This document shows positions 1 to 9,467 of a DNA stretch of 64,000 nucleotides, one piece after another. Source of the DNA: Pseudomonas hunanensis (GTDB taxonomy: Bacteria; Pseudomonadota; Gammaproteobacteria; Pseudomonadales; Pseudomonadaceae). Made by a program: the position numbers and the translations under genes. The stretch is taken from positions 248,001 through 312,000 of the forward strand of contig NZ_QJRC01000095.1 in the NCBI RefSeq assembly GCF_013393325.1. The letters are read 5' to 3'. Below the pieces are notes generated by a model that was not told the origin of the DNA, made no database searches, and worked only from the letters and a program-made list of their open reading frames with translations. How positions within the stretch are numbered: position 1 is the stretch's first letter; each line of letters starts with the position of its first letter.

Positions 1-760
1 TGCCAAGTGCCGTCGCCACGTAAGGCACGCCCCAGGCATGCACATGGAACATGGGCGTGATCGGCATGTACACATCGCCGGTGCGCAGCAGCGGTACCTC
101 ACCGCACGCGGCCAAAGTGCCCTGCTCGACCAGGGTATGCAGCACCAGTTGCCGGTGACTGAAGTACACACCCTTGGGGTTGCCGGTGGTACCGCTGGTA
201 TAGAACAGCGTGGCCAGCGAGTTTTCGTCGAAGTCCGGGAATTCGAAGTACGGTTCTGCAGCCGCCAGCATGGTTTCGTACTCGCCCAGCAGAGGCACGC
301 CTTGCGCGGCGTGACCGCCGTCACTCAGGCGGATGAAGCCCTTCACTGTCGGCAGGTCGGCGCGCAGCTGCTGCATCAACGGCAGAAAGTCGTCGTGCAC
401 CAGCACCAGCCGGTCCTCGGCGTGGTTCATGGTGTAGCGCACCTGCTCGCTGGACAACCGCACGTTTACCGTATGCAACACTGCGCCCAGCATGGGTACG
501 GCGAAGAAACACTCCAATGCGCGGTGGCTGTCCCAGTCGAGCAAGGCCACGGTGTCGCCAGGCTGGACCCCGGCAGCGCTCAGCACGTTGGCCAGCCGTT
601 GAATACGCTCCAGCAACGTGGTGTAGGTGTAGCGCAGCTTGTCGGCGTAGACGATTTCCTGGTTGGGCTGGTAGCGCACACCCGACAACAGCAGGCGCTT
701 GATCAGCAGCGGGTACGCATAGGCCTGCTCGGCCGGGGGCATGACGCGGGTAGTGATCAT
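1..760 (-). CDS. Fatty-acyl-CoA ligase (AMP-forming), C-terminus outside window
   Basis: About 253 N-terminal codons are visible; the gene runs off the left edge. Translation of the reverse strand begins MITTRVMPPAEQAYAYPL and carries the adenylate-forming signature FYTSGTTGNPKGV near residue 185, with the family's HVHAWG-type motif close to the window edge. The family activates a carboxylic acid to its acyl-adenylate and then to the CoA thioester. The ATG at 760 has a GAAGG ribosome site; a GTG at 775 overlapping the upstream stop is the alternative start. It is the last visible gene of the leftward operon that includes the acyl-CoA dehydrogenase, so it probably primes the substrate for beta-oxidation. 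Chain-length specificity cannot be read from this fragment. Confidence 0.9.
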   Translation of the reverse strand, partial: MITTRVMPPAEQAYAYPLLIKRLLLSGVRYQPNQEIVYADKLRYTYTTLLERIQRLANVLSAAGVQPGDTVALLDWDSHRALECFFAVPMLGAVLHTVNVRLSSEQVRYTMNHAEDRLVLVHDDFLPLMQQLRADLPTVKGFIRLSDGGHAAQGVPLLGEYETMLAAAEPYFEFPDFDENSLATLFYTSGTTGNPKGVYFSHRQLVLHTLVEQGTLAACGEVPLLRTGDVYMPITPMFHVHAWGVPYVATALG

Positions 761-771
761 GTGGGTGGCCT

Positions 772-2550
772 TCACAGTTGCCCGGCCTCGAGCAGGTACA
801 GGCTATCGCTGCCGGCCCTCACGCTGGCGCTGAGCGAGTGGATGCGTGGCAGCAGGCGGGCAAAGTAGAAGCGCGCGGTGCCGAGCTTGCTCAGGTGGAA
901 CGGTTCAGGTGCCGCATGGGCCAGGCACACCACAGCCATGCGCGCCCACAGGTAGGCGTAGAGGGTGTAGCCAAACACCTGAAGGTACTCCACCGCCGCC
1001 GCGCCAAGCTCGCGCGGGTTGCCTTGGCCACGGTCGAGCAACCAAGCGCTCAGTTCGTCGAGGTTGTGCACGGCAGCCAGCAGTGGCGCAGCGAACTCGG
1101 CGTGCTCCACCGGCAGCGCCTCGGCAAAGGCGACCATTTCGTCAGACACGCCAAGGTAAGCCTTGCCACCATCACCCAACAGCTTGCGCCCGACCAGGTC
1201 GAGGGCCTGGATGCCGTTGGTACCTTCGTAGATCTGGGTGATGCGGCAGTCACGTATCAACTGCTCCTGGCCCCACTCACGGATATAGCCGTGGCCACCC
1301 AGTACCTGCTGGCCGTGCACGGTGGTCTCCAGCCCCATGTCGGTGAGGAAGGCCTTGGCCACCGGTGTAAGCAACGCCACCTTGGCTTCGGCCTTGGCGC
1401 AGGCAGCCGGGTCATCGCTGTACTTGGCCAGGTCCAGCTGCAACGCAACGTAGGTTGAAAACGCCCGCCCACCTTCGTTCAGCGCTTTCATGGTCAGCAA
1501 CATACGGCGTACGTCCGGGTGGACGACAATCGGGTCGGCATGCTGCGCCAGTGCTTCGGCGCCTGTCGGCGCGCGGCCTTGCAGGCGATCACGGGCATAG
1601 GCGATGGCGCCCTGATAGGAGCGCTCGCCCAGGGCCAGGCCCTGGATGCCCACGCCCAGGCGCTCGTAGTTCATCATGGTGAACATGGCATTGAGGCCCT
1701 TGTTCGGCTCGCCGACCAGGTAGCCGGTGGCGCCATCGAAGTTCATCACGCAGGTGGCCGAGGCCTTGATGCCCATCTTGTGCTCGATAGAGCCGCAACT
1801 TACCGCGTTGGCCTCGCCCAGCGCACCGTCGGCGTCGACCAGCACCTTGGGCACCAAAAACAGCGAGATACCTTTGGGCCCAGCGGGCGCATCGGGCAGC
1901 CGCGCCAGCACCAGGTGGATGATGTTTTCGGTCAGGTCCTGCTCGCCGCCAGTGATGAAGATCTTCGTGCCGCTGATGCGGTAGCAACCTTCGGCGATGG
2001 GCTCCGCGCGGGTGCGGATCAGCCCCAGGTCGGTGCCAGCGTGCGGTTCGGTAAGGCACATGGAGCCGGTCCAGCGGCCTTGGTACATCGGCGGCAGGTA
2101 CAGCGCCTTCAGCGGCTCGCTGGCATGGTTGAGCAGTGCCAGGCAGGCCCCGGCGGTCAGCATTGGGTACAGGCCGAACGATAGATTGGCGGCATTGAGC
2201 ATCTCCTCGAGCTGAGCACCGATCACCTTCGGCATGCCCATGCCACCGTATTCCGGGGCCCCGGCCACACCTACCCAGCCGTCGGTGGCGAATGCCCGAT
2301 AGGCATCGGCGAAACCATCGGGAGTACGTACCTGGCCAGCCTCCCAGCGGCAGCCCTGCTCGTCGCCACTGCGGTTGAGCGGCGCTACCCGCTCGGCGAT
2401 CAGCTTGCCGGCCTGTTCGAGTATGGCCCGGGCCGTGTCGCCGTCGACCACCTCGGCCAGTGCGGGCGTTTGCGCCCACCAGGTCGGGATGTCGAACACT
2501 TCGTTCAACAGAAAATCCATGTCACGCAGTGGCGGAAGGTAATCAGACAT
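772..2550 (-). CDS. Acyl-CoA dehydrogenase, long (~600 aa) FadE-like type
   Basis: This 592-residue protein has the FAD-dependent acyl-CoA dehydrogenase layout. A long N-terminal extension precedes the CLTEPHAGTDLG flavin-contact motif near residue 165. The C-terminal part carries QIYEGTNGIQALDL, whose Glu is the expected catalytic base, followed by the extra C-terminal domain of the ~600-residue branch. It introduces the alpha-beta double bond in an acyl-CoA. Its ATG overlaps the 3' end of the MMPL transporter gene by 8 bases, and its stop lies just before the acyl-CoA ligase, so the three genes are probably co-translated. The arrangement recalls the secondary fad clusters of P. putida, but the exact orthologue was not verified. 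Confidence 0.93.
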   Translation of the reverse strand: MSDYLPPLRDMDFLLNEVFDIPTWWAQTPALAEVVDGDTARAILEQAGKLIAERVAPLNRSGDEQGCRWEAGQVRTPDGFADAYRAFATDGWVGVAGAPEYGGMGMPKVIGAQLEEMLNAANLSFGLYPMLTAGACLALLNHASEPLKALYLPPMYQGRWTGSMCLTEPHAGTDLGLIRTRAEPIAEGCYRISGTKIFITGGEQDLTENIIHLVLARLPDAPAGPKGISLFLVPKVLVDADGALGEANAVSCGSIEHKMGIKASATCVMNFDGATGYLVGEPNKGLNAMFTMMNYERLGVGIQGLALGERSYQGAIAYARDRLQGRAPTGAEALAQHADPIVVHPDVRRMLLTMKALNEGGRAFSTYVALQLDLAKYSDDPAACAKAEAKVALLTPVAKAFLTDMGLETTVHGQQVLGGHGYIREWGQEQLIRDCRITQIYEGTNGIQALDLVGRKLLGDGGKAYLGVSDEMVAFAEALPVEHAEFAAPLLAAVHNLDELSAWLLDRGQGNPRELGAAAVEYLQVFGYTLYAYLWARMAVVCLAHAAPEPFHLSKLGTARFYFARLLPRIHSLSASVRAGSDSLYLLEAGQL

Positions 2551-5008
2551 GAGGCGAACACTCGCTTTCTTGGGTTTTCGAATGGGCTTTGGCCTGGGCT
2601 TCGGCAGTTGCCTGGGGGCCCACGCCGCGCAGAAGAAAGTGCGACAGCGCCGGTATCAGCACCAGCGCGCCGAGCATGTTCCACAGGAACATGAAGGTCA
2701 GCAGCAAGCCCATGTCGGCCTGGAACTTGATCGGTGACCAGGCCCAGCCGACCACGCCGGCCGCCAAGGTGATACCGACCAGCCCTACCACCCGGCCAGT
2801 GAAAGCCACGGCTTTCTGATAAGCCTGGGCCAGGCTCAGGCCGGCGCGCTGGTAATGCAGCTGCACGCTAAGCAGGTACAGCGCGTAATCCACGCCAATA
2901 CCCACGCCCAAGGCGATGACCGGCAAGGTGGCAACTTTGACACCAATGCCCATGGCCACCATCAGCGCCTCGCACAACACCGAGGTGAGCATCAACGGCA
3001 GAATCGCCACCAGCGTGGCACGCCAACTGCGGAAGGTGATCAGGCAGAACAGCGTCACCGCCAGGTAAACCAGCAACAGCATGCGGTGGTTGGCCTCGCG
3101 CACCACCACGTTGGTGGCGGCTTCGATACCGGCGCTGCCGGCCGCCAGCAGAAACTGATGCTCGGCGCTGCCGTTGGCCTGGGCGAAGCGCTCGGCCGTT
3201 GCGGCGACCTGGGCCAGCGTGTCGGCGCGGTGGTCCTTGAGGTAGGCGATCACCGGCATCAGCGAGCAATCGTTGTTGAACAGCTCCGGTGCGTTGACCG
3301 AGGCTTGCTGCGCGGCGTAGTTGAGCACGTCCTGGTTGCGCTGCAGGCTGTTCAGGCGCGGGTTGCCTTCGTAGGTACCGGCGGTGATCTGGCGCACGGC
3401 GTTGGCCAGCGACACGGTGGTCTGCACACCCGGCAACTGTTGCAGCTCCCAGGCCAGGCGATCAGCGAGGATCAAGGTCTGGTATTGCAGGCAGCCTTCG
3501 GGGGCGGTCTTGACCATGACTGCGAAGGTGTCGCTGGACAGTGCGTAATGCTGGGTGATGTAGGCGTTGTCGAGGTTGTAGCGCGAATCCGCGCGCAGCT
3601 CGGGGGCGCCGCTGTCGAGGTCGCCGATTTTCAACTGCAGACTGCCCCAGATACCAAGGGCGGCCAAGGCCAGGGCAACCAGCAGCGCAGCGCTGGCCCA
3701 CCTGCGTTGCGTGAAGCGGTCAAGCAAGTCCCACAGCCGGCCGAAGCCACGGTGTTGATCCGCGCGGGCATCGATGCGCAGCGCCCGCTCGGCAGCCTGG
3801 CGGCCCACACCGACATAGGACAGTGCCACGGGCATCAACAGCAATGAGGTGAAGATCAGCACCGCCACACCAATGCTGGCGGTAATTGCCAGGTCCTGGA
3901 TCACCGGAATGTCGATCAGCATCAGCACGGCAAAGCCCACGGCATCGGCCAGCAATGCGGTGACCCCTGCCACGAACAGGCGGCGGAACGTATAACGGGC
4001 GGCAATCTGCCGATGGGTACCACGGCCTATGTCCTGGAGGATGCCATTCATCTTTTGCGCGGCATGCGACACGCCGATGGCGAAGATCAGGAACGGCACC
4101 AGGATCGAGTACGGGTCGATGGCATAACCCAACCAGGCGACGATACCCAGCTGCCATACCACCGCAGTCAGCGAACACAGCACCACCAGCAAGGTGCTGC
4201 GCACACAGCGGGTGTAGCAGTAGATGATCACCAGGCTGGTGAGCACCGCCAGGGCAAAGAACGCCATCACCTGGATCAATCCGTCGATCAGGTCGCCCAT
4301 CAGCTTGGCAAAGCCGATCACATGAATGCGGTACTGGCCGCTGGCCTGGTACTGGCTGCGCAACTGTTCGAGCTTTTGCGAAAAGGCATGGTAGTCCAGG
4401 CCTTTGCCGGTGGCTGAGTCCTGGTCGAGCAGCGGCACCACCAGCATGCTCGACTTGAAGTCGCGCGCTACCAGGCTGCCGACGATGTTGGCGCGCTCGA
4501 TGTTTTGCCGCAGCTGTTCGATGTCGCCAGCCGCGCCCTGATAGCCGTCGGGCATGACCGGGCCACCTTGAAAACCTTCCTCGGTAACTTCGGTCCAGCG
4601 CACCGCCGGGCTCCACAGCGACTTCACCCAGGCCCGGTCCACGCCCTGGCTGAGAAACAGCTCGTCATTGATGTGGCGCAGGGTCTGCAGGTAGCCGGGG
4701 TCGAAGATATCGCCCTGGGTGTTTTCCACCACCACTCGCACCGCATTGCCCAGGCCGCGCAACGAGGTGCGGTTGGCCAGGTAGTTCTGGATGTAGGGGT
4801 GGCTCTGCGGCAGCATCTTGTCGAAGCTGGGGCGCAGCTCCAGGCGGGTCAGCGCCATGAAGCCCAGCACCAGTGTCGCCAACAGCATGCACAGCAGAAA
4901 TGGCAGGCGGTGGTTGAACACCAGGCGTTCCAGGCCATTGCCCGAGCGCGGGTCGAAATCGGCAAGGTTGCGGATTACCGGAAGGGTATCTTGGCGGTTA
5001 GCGGCCAT
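2543..5008 (-). CDS. MMPL/RND-family transporter
   Basis: At 821 residues it is a complete RND superfamily protein of the MMPL (hydrophobe exporter) branch. Each half shows a first transmembrane helix, a large periplasmic loop and a block of five hydrophobic helices; the sterol-sensing-like motif VIALGVGIGVDYALYL lies in the second half. Such proteins move lipids or other hydrophobic molecules using proton-motive force. The gene sits between the YCF48-like protein and the acyl-CoA dehydrogenase. Co-occurrence with DUF1329 and DUF1302 proteins suggests one trans-envelope machine. Direction of transport and substrate are unknown. Confidence 0.9.
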   Translation of the reverse strand: MAANRQDTLPVIRNLADFDPRSGNGLERLVFNHRLPFLLCMLLATLVLGFMALTRLELRPSFDKMLPQSHPYIQNYLANRTSLRGLGNAVRVVVENTQGDIFDPGYLQTLRHINDELFLSQGVDRAWVKSLWSPAVRWTEVTEEGFQGGPVMPDGYQGAAGDIEQLRQNIERANIVGSLVARDFKSSMLVVPLLDQDSATGKGLDYHAFSQKLEQLRSQYQASGQYRIHVIGFAKLMGDLIDGLIQVMAFFALAVLTSLVIIYCYTRCVRSTLLVVLCSLTAVVWQLGIVAWLGYAIDPYSILVPFLIFAIGVSHAAQKMNGILQDIGRGTHRQIAARYTFRRLFVAGVTALLADAVGFAVLMLIDIPVIQDLAITASIGVAVLIFTSLLLMPVALSYVGVGRQAAERALRIDARADQHRGFGRLWDLLDRFTQRRWASAALLVALALAALGIWGSLQLKIGDLDSGAPELRADSRYNLDNAYITQHYALSSDTFAVMVKTAPEGCLQYQTLILADRLAWELQQLPGVQTTVSLANAVRQITAGTYEGNPRLNSLQRNQDVLNYAAQQASVNAPELFNNDCSLMPVIAYLKDHRADTLAQVAATAERFAQANGSAEHQFLLAAGSAGIEAATNVVVREANHRMLLLVYLAVTLFCLITFRSWRATLVAILPLMLTSVLCEALMVAMGIGVKVATLPVIALGVGIGVDYALYLLSVQLHYQRAGLSLAQAYQKAVAFTGRVVGLVGITLAAGVVGWAWSPIKFQADMGLLLTFMFLWNMLGALVLIPALSHFLLRGVGPQATAEAQAKAHSKTQESECSPHV

Positions 5009-5023
5009 CAGGGTCTTCTCTTG

Positions 5024-6019
5024 TTATGGGTGCGGCGTGGGGTTACCGAACAGGTTGCGCACGCCCCGCTCGCCCACCAGCACCAGGCCGTTGTCGGCAT
5101 CGCTGGCGAGTGCGGTCACCGGGCCACGGGCGCTTTGTGGCACCGGGCGGAAGCTGGCGCCGTCGTCGCGGCTGAGCAACAGGTCGCCGGCCTGGCTGGC
5201 CAGCCACAGCTGCCCGTCGCGATCGATACCGGCGGCGGTGAGGCTGGTATTGACGCCCGTGTCGACCGGCTGCCACTGCTCGCCGCCATCGGTACTGCGA
5301 TAAGCGTGGCCGCGCAGGCCGTATATCAGCAGCACACCGGGCTTGCCGATGGCGCCGAACAGAGTGCCGGCGTAGGGGGTATCGACGCGGCTGAAGCGCT
5401 CGCCGTTCCACTTCAACAGCAAGCCCTGCTCGCCCGTGATGTACAGGTTGTCAGCCACTGCGGCCAGGCTGGTCAGGTGCAGGCCTTGCGGGTTGTCGCT
5501 GTGGTCGAGCCAGGGCTGCCAGTGCTCGCCGCCGTCCGTGGTGCGCAGCAGCAGGTTGAACACGCCCACCGCGTAGCCATGACAAGCATCGCTGAACCAC
5601 ACATCGAGCAAGGCATTGTCGGTGCCAGCGCCGGGCAGCTGTTCAGCCAACGCTCGACCATCCAGCTGCCTTTGCCAGTGCACGCCAGCATCACGGGTGT
5701 GCAGTACCACGCCATCATGGCCGACCGCCCAGCCCAGTTCAGGCGTGGCAAAGCTCACCGCATTCAGGTCGGCGCTGACCGGCACCTGGGCCTGCTGCCA
5801 GTGCGCGCCGTGGTCGTCGGAATAGAGGATATGCCCGCGTGGGCCGACCGCGACCAGGCGCTGCCCGGCCAAGGTCACATCACGCAGGGCGCTGCTGCTG
5901 GCCAGGGTGCTGGGCATGGCGGGCACATCCAGCACATCGGTGAATGGCGCCGCCTGTGCCGCGCCCTGCAGCGCGGCCAGGGCCAACATCACCACGCTGC
6001 ATCGTTTGAAGACAGACAT
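5024..6019 (-). CDS. YCF48/BNR-repeat beta-propeller, exported
   Basis: The protein starts MSVFKRCSVVMLALAALQGAA, a clear signal peptide, and then consists of repeated blades with G-x-h-L-x-S-x-D-G-G/A-x-x-W motifs (for example YSDDHGAHWQQ and YRSTDGGEQWQ), the YCF48/photosystem II assembly-factor-like fold. The ATG at 6019 has a good AGAGG site; a longer reading from 6037 lacks one. In bacteria these propellers often accompany MMPL transporters with DUF1329/DUF1302 partners, as here, and probably form a periplasmic scaffold or gate. No enzymatic residues are evident. Confidence 0.85.
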   Translation of the reverse strand: MSVFKRCSVVMLALAALQGAAQAAPFTDVLDVPAMPSTLASSSALRDVTLAGQRLVAVGPRGHILYSDDHGAHWQQAQVPVSADLNAVSFATPELGWAVGHDGVVLHTRDAGVHWQRQLDGRALAEQLPGAGTDNALLDVWFSDACHGYAVGVFNLLLRTTDGGEHWQPWLDHSDNPQGLHLTSLAAVADNLYITGEQGLLLKWNGERFSRVDTPYAGTLFGAIGKPGVLLIYGLRGHAYRSTDGGEQWQPVDTGVNTSLTAAGIDRDGQLWLASQAGDLLLSRDDGASFRPVPQSARGPVTALASDADNGLVLVGERGVRNLFGNPTPHP

Positions 6020-6040
6020 TGGCAACCTCTGCTCCATGGT

Positions 6041-7399
6041 TCAGCGAATGCCATTGCCGGCCAGTGACTCGGGCGACCACTGGGTTTTCGACAGCGGCTC
6101 GATGTAGCGGATGCCACCATAGGCACCGACCACGCCGTTGAGGTTGTAGGTGCCGCCGATCAGGTCGTAGATCATGAACGGCGTGGCGTCCGGGGTCTGC
6201 TTGTCGTAGCTCTGGGTCAGGAAGGCGAACGAGCCCCGGTACAGCTGGCCACGGGCGTCGTACTGGTCGGAGGCAATGGCGATCCAGCTGTCTTCGTCAA
6301 GGTAGAAGCGGCGCTTGTGGTAGATGTGGCGTGCGCCGTCCTTGAGCTTGCCTTCCACCACCCAGACGCGGTGTTTTTCCCAGCGCACGAACTGCGGTGC
6401 CAGGTGGTTGGGCGTGATCACCTGCTTGACGTCGGTGTTGTAGGTCAGCTGGTAGGTGTTGTACGGCACGTACATTTCCTGCTTGCCCACCAGGGTCCAG
6501 TCGTAGCGGTCCAGCGCGCCGTTGAAGACGAACACGTCATCGTAGGTGCCAGAGCCGGAGGTGCCCGGGTTGGGCGTGTCGTAGGCCAGGTTGGGCGCCA
6601 GCTTCACCCGGCGCTGGCCTGGCAGGTATTGCCAGGCGTTGCGTGGCTGCACCAGCGGGTTTGCGGCGTCGCGCAGCATCATCGCTTCACCGGCACGGCG
6701 TGCGGGCCCGGTGTACACCAGTTTCATCTGGTAGTAGGTGTCCTTGGCGCCGATCGGCTTGGCCATGTCCTCGTAAATCGGGTAACTGATGTTGGCCTGG
6801 CCAGTGGTCGACAGCGATGGTTTGCCGGCGGCGTCGACGTTCCACGAGTCGTACTTGGCGGTCATGCTCACGCCCTGGTAACGCAGCAGGAAGTTCCACA
6901 TGGCTTCGGCGCCGTTCTGCGGAATGGGGAACGGGATACCCGGCAGCACGTTGTCTACCGCAGTGCCGCCCTCCTGGCTTTTGGCAGCGGTGGCGTTCTT
7001 GCGGGTGTTGTCGAGCACCGCCTGCGGCAGCGCTACGCTGCGATGCGTCGGGTACACGTCGACGCGGTAGCTGGGATAGCGCTTGAGCAGTTCCAGGGTG
7101 GTGGCGGTCAGCTGAGCCTTGTACTGATCGGCATTCTTGCCATCGATCACCAGCAGCGGCTTCTCGCTGGCAAACGGGTCCGGGCGCATGCTGGCACCGC
7201 TCTGGTAGCTGGCCGGGGGCGTTTGCAGGCCGCCCTGGTAGGCCGGGATCGAGCCGTCGGCATTGCCGGCCTTTTCGGCGCCGATGGCGGTCAGGTTGCT
7301 GCCCAGGTGTGCAGCCTGGTCAGGGGAAACGGCCGCCTGGGCGGCATTGAGCGCGGCCAGCGACAGGCACGAGGCAAGCAGGGTACGTACGAAATTCAT
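6041..7399 (-). CDS. DUF1329 periplasmic protein
   Basis: It has 452 residues with an N-terminal signal peptide (MNFVRTLLASCLSLAALNAAQA). The remainder matches the DUF1329 pattern: a LolA/LolB-like beta-rich protein with conserved tracts such as RRVKLAPNLAYDTPNPG and a late HIYHKRRFYLDEDSW. The family's fold suggests binding of a lipid or other hydrophobic ligand in the periplasm. An AGGAAG ribosome site supports the ATG at 7399. The gene is followed by the propeller and MMPL genes and preceded by DUF1302, the usual four-gene combination. Biochemical function is not established. Confidence 0.88.
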   Translation of the reverse strand: MNFVRTLLASCLSLAALNAAQAAVSPDQAAHLGSNLTAIGAEKAGNADGSIPAYQGGLQTPPASYQSGASMRPDPFASEKPLLVIDGKNADQYKAQLTATTLELLKRYPSYRVDVYPTHRSVALPQAVLDNTRKNATAAKSQEGGTAVDNVLPGIPFPIPQNGAEAMWNFLLRYQGVSMTAKYDSWNVDAAGKPSLSTTGQANISYPIYEDMAKPIGAKDTYYQMKLVYTGPARRAGEAMMLRDAANPLVQPRNAWQYLPGQRRVKLAPNLAYDTPNPGTSGSGTYDDVFVFNGALDRYDWTLVGKQEMYVPYNTYQLTYNTDVKQVITPNHLAPQFVRWEKHRVWVVEGKLKDGARHIYHKRRFYLDEDSWIAIASDQYDARGQLYRGSFAFLTQSYDKQTPDATPFMIYDLIGGTYNLNGVVGAYGGIRYIEPLSKTQWSPESLAGNGIR

Positions 7400-7437
7400 G
7401 ATGGTTGTCTTCCTGTGTAGGCGGTAGGAAACATGAC

Positions 7438-9393
7438 TCAGAAGGTCGTCTTGACGGTCAGGTACAGGGCGCCACGGTCTTCAGTGGTGGCACCACCCCC
7501 CGAGAAGGAGGCGTAGCCGCCGCCGTAGCAGGTGTAATCCTGTTCGCCGTCCAGGGCATTGGGGGTGCTGCCGTCGGTCTGGCCGTCCTTGCAGGCCTTG
7601 GTCTCACCGAAGCTGTCGACGTACTTGAGGTCGACGAAGTACTGGTTGTAGATCGCAGCGCTGAAACCCACCGCGTAGTTGCCAGTGTTCTCGGCACCGC
7701 CACCCTGCACCGGCGATACACCGTCGATGCCGACGTTGACCGAAAGCGGCATGCTCAGGTCCATGCCCGGAAACACCTGGTACCAGGTAGGGGTGAAATT
7801 GACGGCGATGCCCCAGTTGTCGCGGGTGGCCTTGTCGATGCCGCGGTAGCTGCTCTTGCCTTTGTACAAAGCTTCGTTGTGGCTATCGAGCTTGAGCAGG
7901 TTGCTGTAGAACAGTTCGCCCAGCAGGGTTGCCGAGTCGAACAGCGGTGTGTCGCCAATCGTCATCAGGCCGTTGAGGGTGAAGTGCAAGGTGTCGCCGG
8001 TGGCGCTCAGGCTGTCGCCATCCTTGGGCACGTCGTAGATCACCCCGCTGCTGGGCAGCCGTGCCGGCAGCAGGCCAAAGCCGCCGCCCAGGCCGCCTTG
8101 GCCGGGGGCGCTGACGATTGCCGGAATGCTCGCCAGCGGCATGTTGTGGCGGATGTTCAGGTCGCTGCCGACGCTGATGCCCGCCACATCCTTGGAGAGG
8201 CTCAGCCCATAAATGTCGATGTTGTCGGCGTAGGCAAACTGGTAAGTGGTGCTTTGCAGCGAGTTGTAGAGGTTGCCGATCGCGCCTTGGCGGCTGCCCG
8301 GTGGGTTGCCGAATGGGCCGTTGGCCACGGTCATGCCGCGCGCATCGAGCCAGGCCTGGGGCAGGATCTCGGACGTCTTGCGATAGTAGAAGCCGAGGGT
8401 GCCGCCCAGCCACTCTGGCGACCACTTGGCCATGATGCCCCAGTCACCGCTTTTGCCGGGGGTCAGGTCATGACCGCGGCGAATGGTGGTGAGCGCACCG
8501 CGCACCGGGATCAACCCCGGCGTACCGGTGTGGCCCAACAGGAAGCTCTGCGCGCCCTCACCCACCACATCAGAGCCGCCATAGTACGTGCCGGCTTCAG
8601 GCAGCCGGGCGGCATCCCAGTCGAAGAAGTACTGGGCACCCAGGGTGAGCTCGGAGTTGACCAGGAACGCGGTCGACAGCTGGTTGCGGGGTACGAAAAG
8701 CTCCTTGGCCTCGGTGCCCGGCGAGGCCGCCAGCTTGGCCAGGTCCAGGCCTGATTGGCCATAACTCAGCGAATGCACCGGGTTGAGCAAGGTTTCACCC
8801 CAGAACAGGTTGTGCTGGCCCAGCTTGGCGCTGACCTGCGACGCTTCGCCCACGTCACGGCTCATGAACACGAAGGCATCCAGCACTTCGCCAGACGGGC
8901 CGCTGTAGTAACGCTGGGCGTAGTTGCTCAGGTGTGGGCTGCCTAGCGGGATGCTGGTCCCAGGCAGGCCATTGAGGCTGGGGTTGATACCCGACTGGTC
9001 ACCGTTGCCGTTGACGAATGGGTTGCTGTTGGAGCCGGTGTTGTCATAGGCCTTGTCGTACCAGCTGGCAGTGCTGACGCGAAAACCGCTGTTGCCCTGG
9101 TACACCACATCCAGCTCGGTCAGCAGGTCGACCCGGTTGGTGATGTTGGTGCCGGCCTTGCGGAAGTTGTAGTCGCCGTCGTTGCTGTTGGGCGTGCCCA
9201 GCAGGCGCTTGTCGGCACTCTCGGTACGCACGCCGTAGTTGTATTTGACGGTATTGTCGAAGCGCACGGCCCAGTCTTCATGGCCGGTATCGACTTCGAA
9301 CGCCTGGGCGGCGGGCAGCGTGAGCAGGCCGATGGCGCAGGCGAGCAGGCAGCGCTGTGGTTTCACAGCACGGTGAATGCGGTGTTCTGGCAT
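7438..9393 (-). CDS. DUF1302 outer-membrane protein
   Basis: The 651-residue product has a signal peptide ending near AAQAFEVD, then a long Gly/Asn/aromatic-rich sequence with alternating beta-strand character that finishes in YLTVKTTF, a terminal Phe as in outer-membrane beta-barrels. This is the DUF1302 family, always near DUF1329 genes. It could provide the outer-membrane port for the substrate handled by the MMPL/DUF1329/YCF48 proteins. A GGAG site precedes the ATG. The gap to the hydrolase stop upstream is 74 bases and holds a GC-rich hairpin without a U-tract, so read-through from the hydrolase promoter is plausible. Confidence 0.88.
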   Translation of the reverse strand: MPEHRIHRAVKPQRCLLACAIGLLTLPAAQAFEVDTGHEDWAVRFDNTVKYNYGVRTESADKRLLGTPNSNDGDYNFRKAGTNITNRVDLLTELDVVYQGNSGFRVSTASWYDKAYDNTGSNSNPFVNGNGDQSGINPSLNGLPGTSIPLGSPHLSNYAQRYYSGPSGEVLDAFVFMSRDVGEASQVSAKLGQHNLFWGETLLNPVHSLSYGQSGLDLAKLAASPGTEAKELFVPRNQLSTAFLVNSELTLGAQYFFDWDAARLPEAGTYYGGSDVVGEGAQSFLLGHTGTPGLIPVRGALTTIRRGHDLTPGKSGDWGIMAKWSPEWLGGTLGFYYRKTSEILPQAWLDARGMTVANGPFGNPPGSRQGAIGNLYNSLQSTTYQFAYADNIDIYGLSLSKDVAGISVGSDLNIRHNMPLASIPAIVSAPGQGGLGGGFGLLPARLPSSGVIYDVPKDGDSLSATGDTLHFTLNGLMTIGDTPLFDSATLLGELFYSNLLKLDSHNEALYKGKSSYRGIDKATRDNWGIAVNFTPTWYQVFPGMDLSMPLSVNVGIDGVSPVQGGGAENTGNYAVGFSAAIYNQYFVDLKYVDSFGETKACKDGQTDGSTPNALDGEQDYTCYGGGYASFSGGGATTEDRGALYLTVKTTF

Positions 9394-9467
9394 TACGATG
9401 GCTCCACGTATTGTTATTGTTTTTTACGCCGCCCGTCTGTTGCGGGCGTGGCTGGGGCGTCCATGCG

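Noticed and set aside
4505..6067. Open plus-strand frame of 520 codons
   Set aside because: It runs antisense across the MMPL and YCF48-like genes, which have clear families and signal peptides; the translation is His/Gln/Ala-rich, typical of a GC-rich shadow frame.
9430..9455. Hairpin CGCCCG/GCGGGCG between hydrolase and DUF1302
   Set aside because: For leftward transcription it is followed by A's rather than U's, so it is not an intrinsic terminator for that operon.
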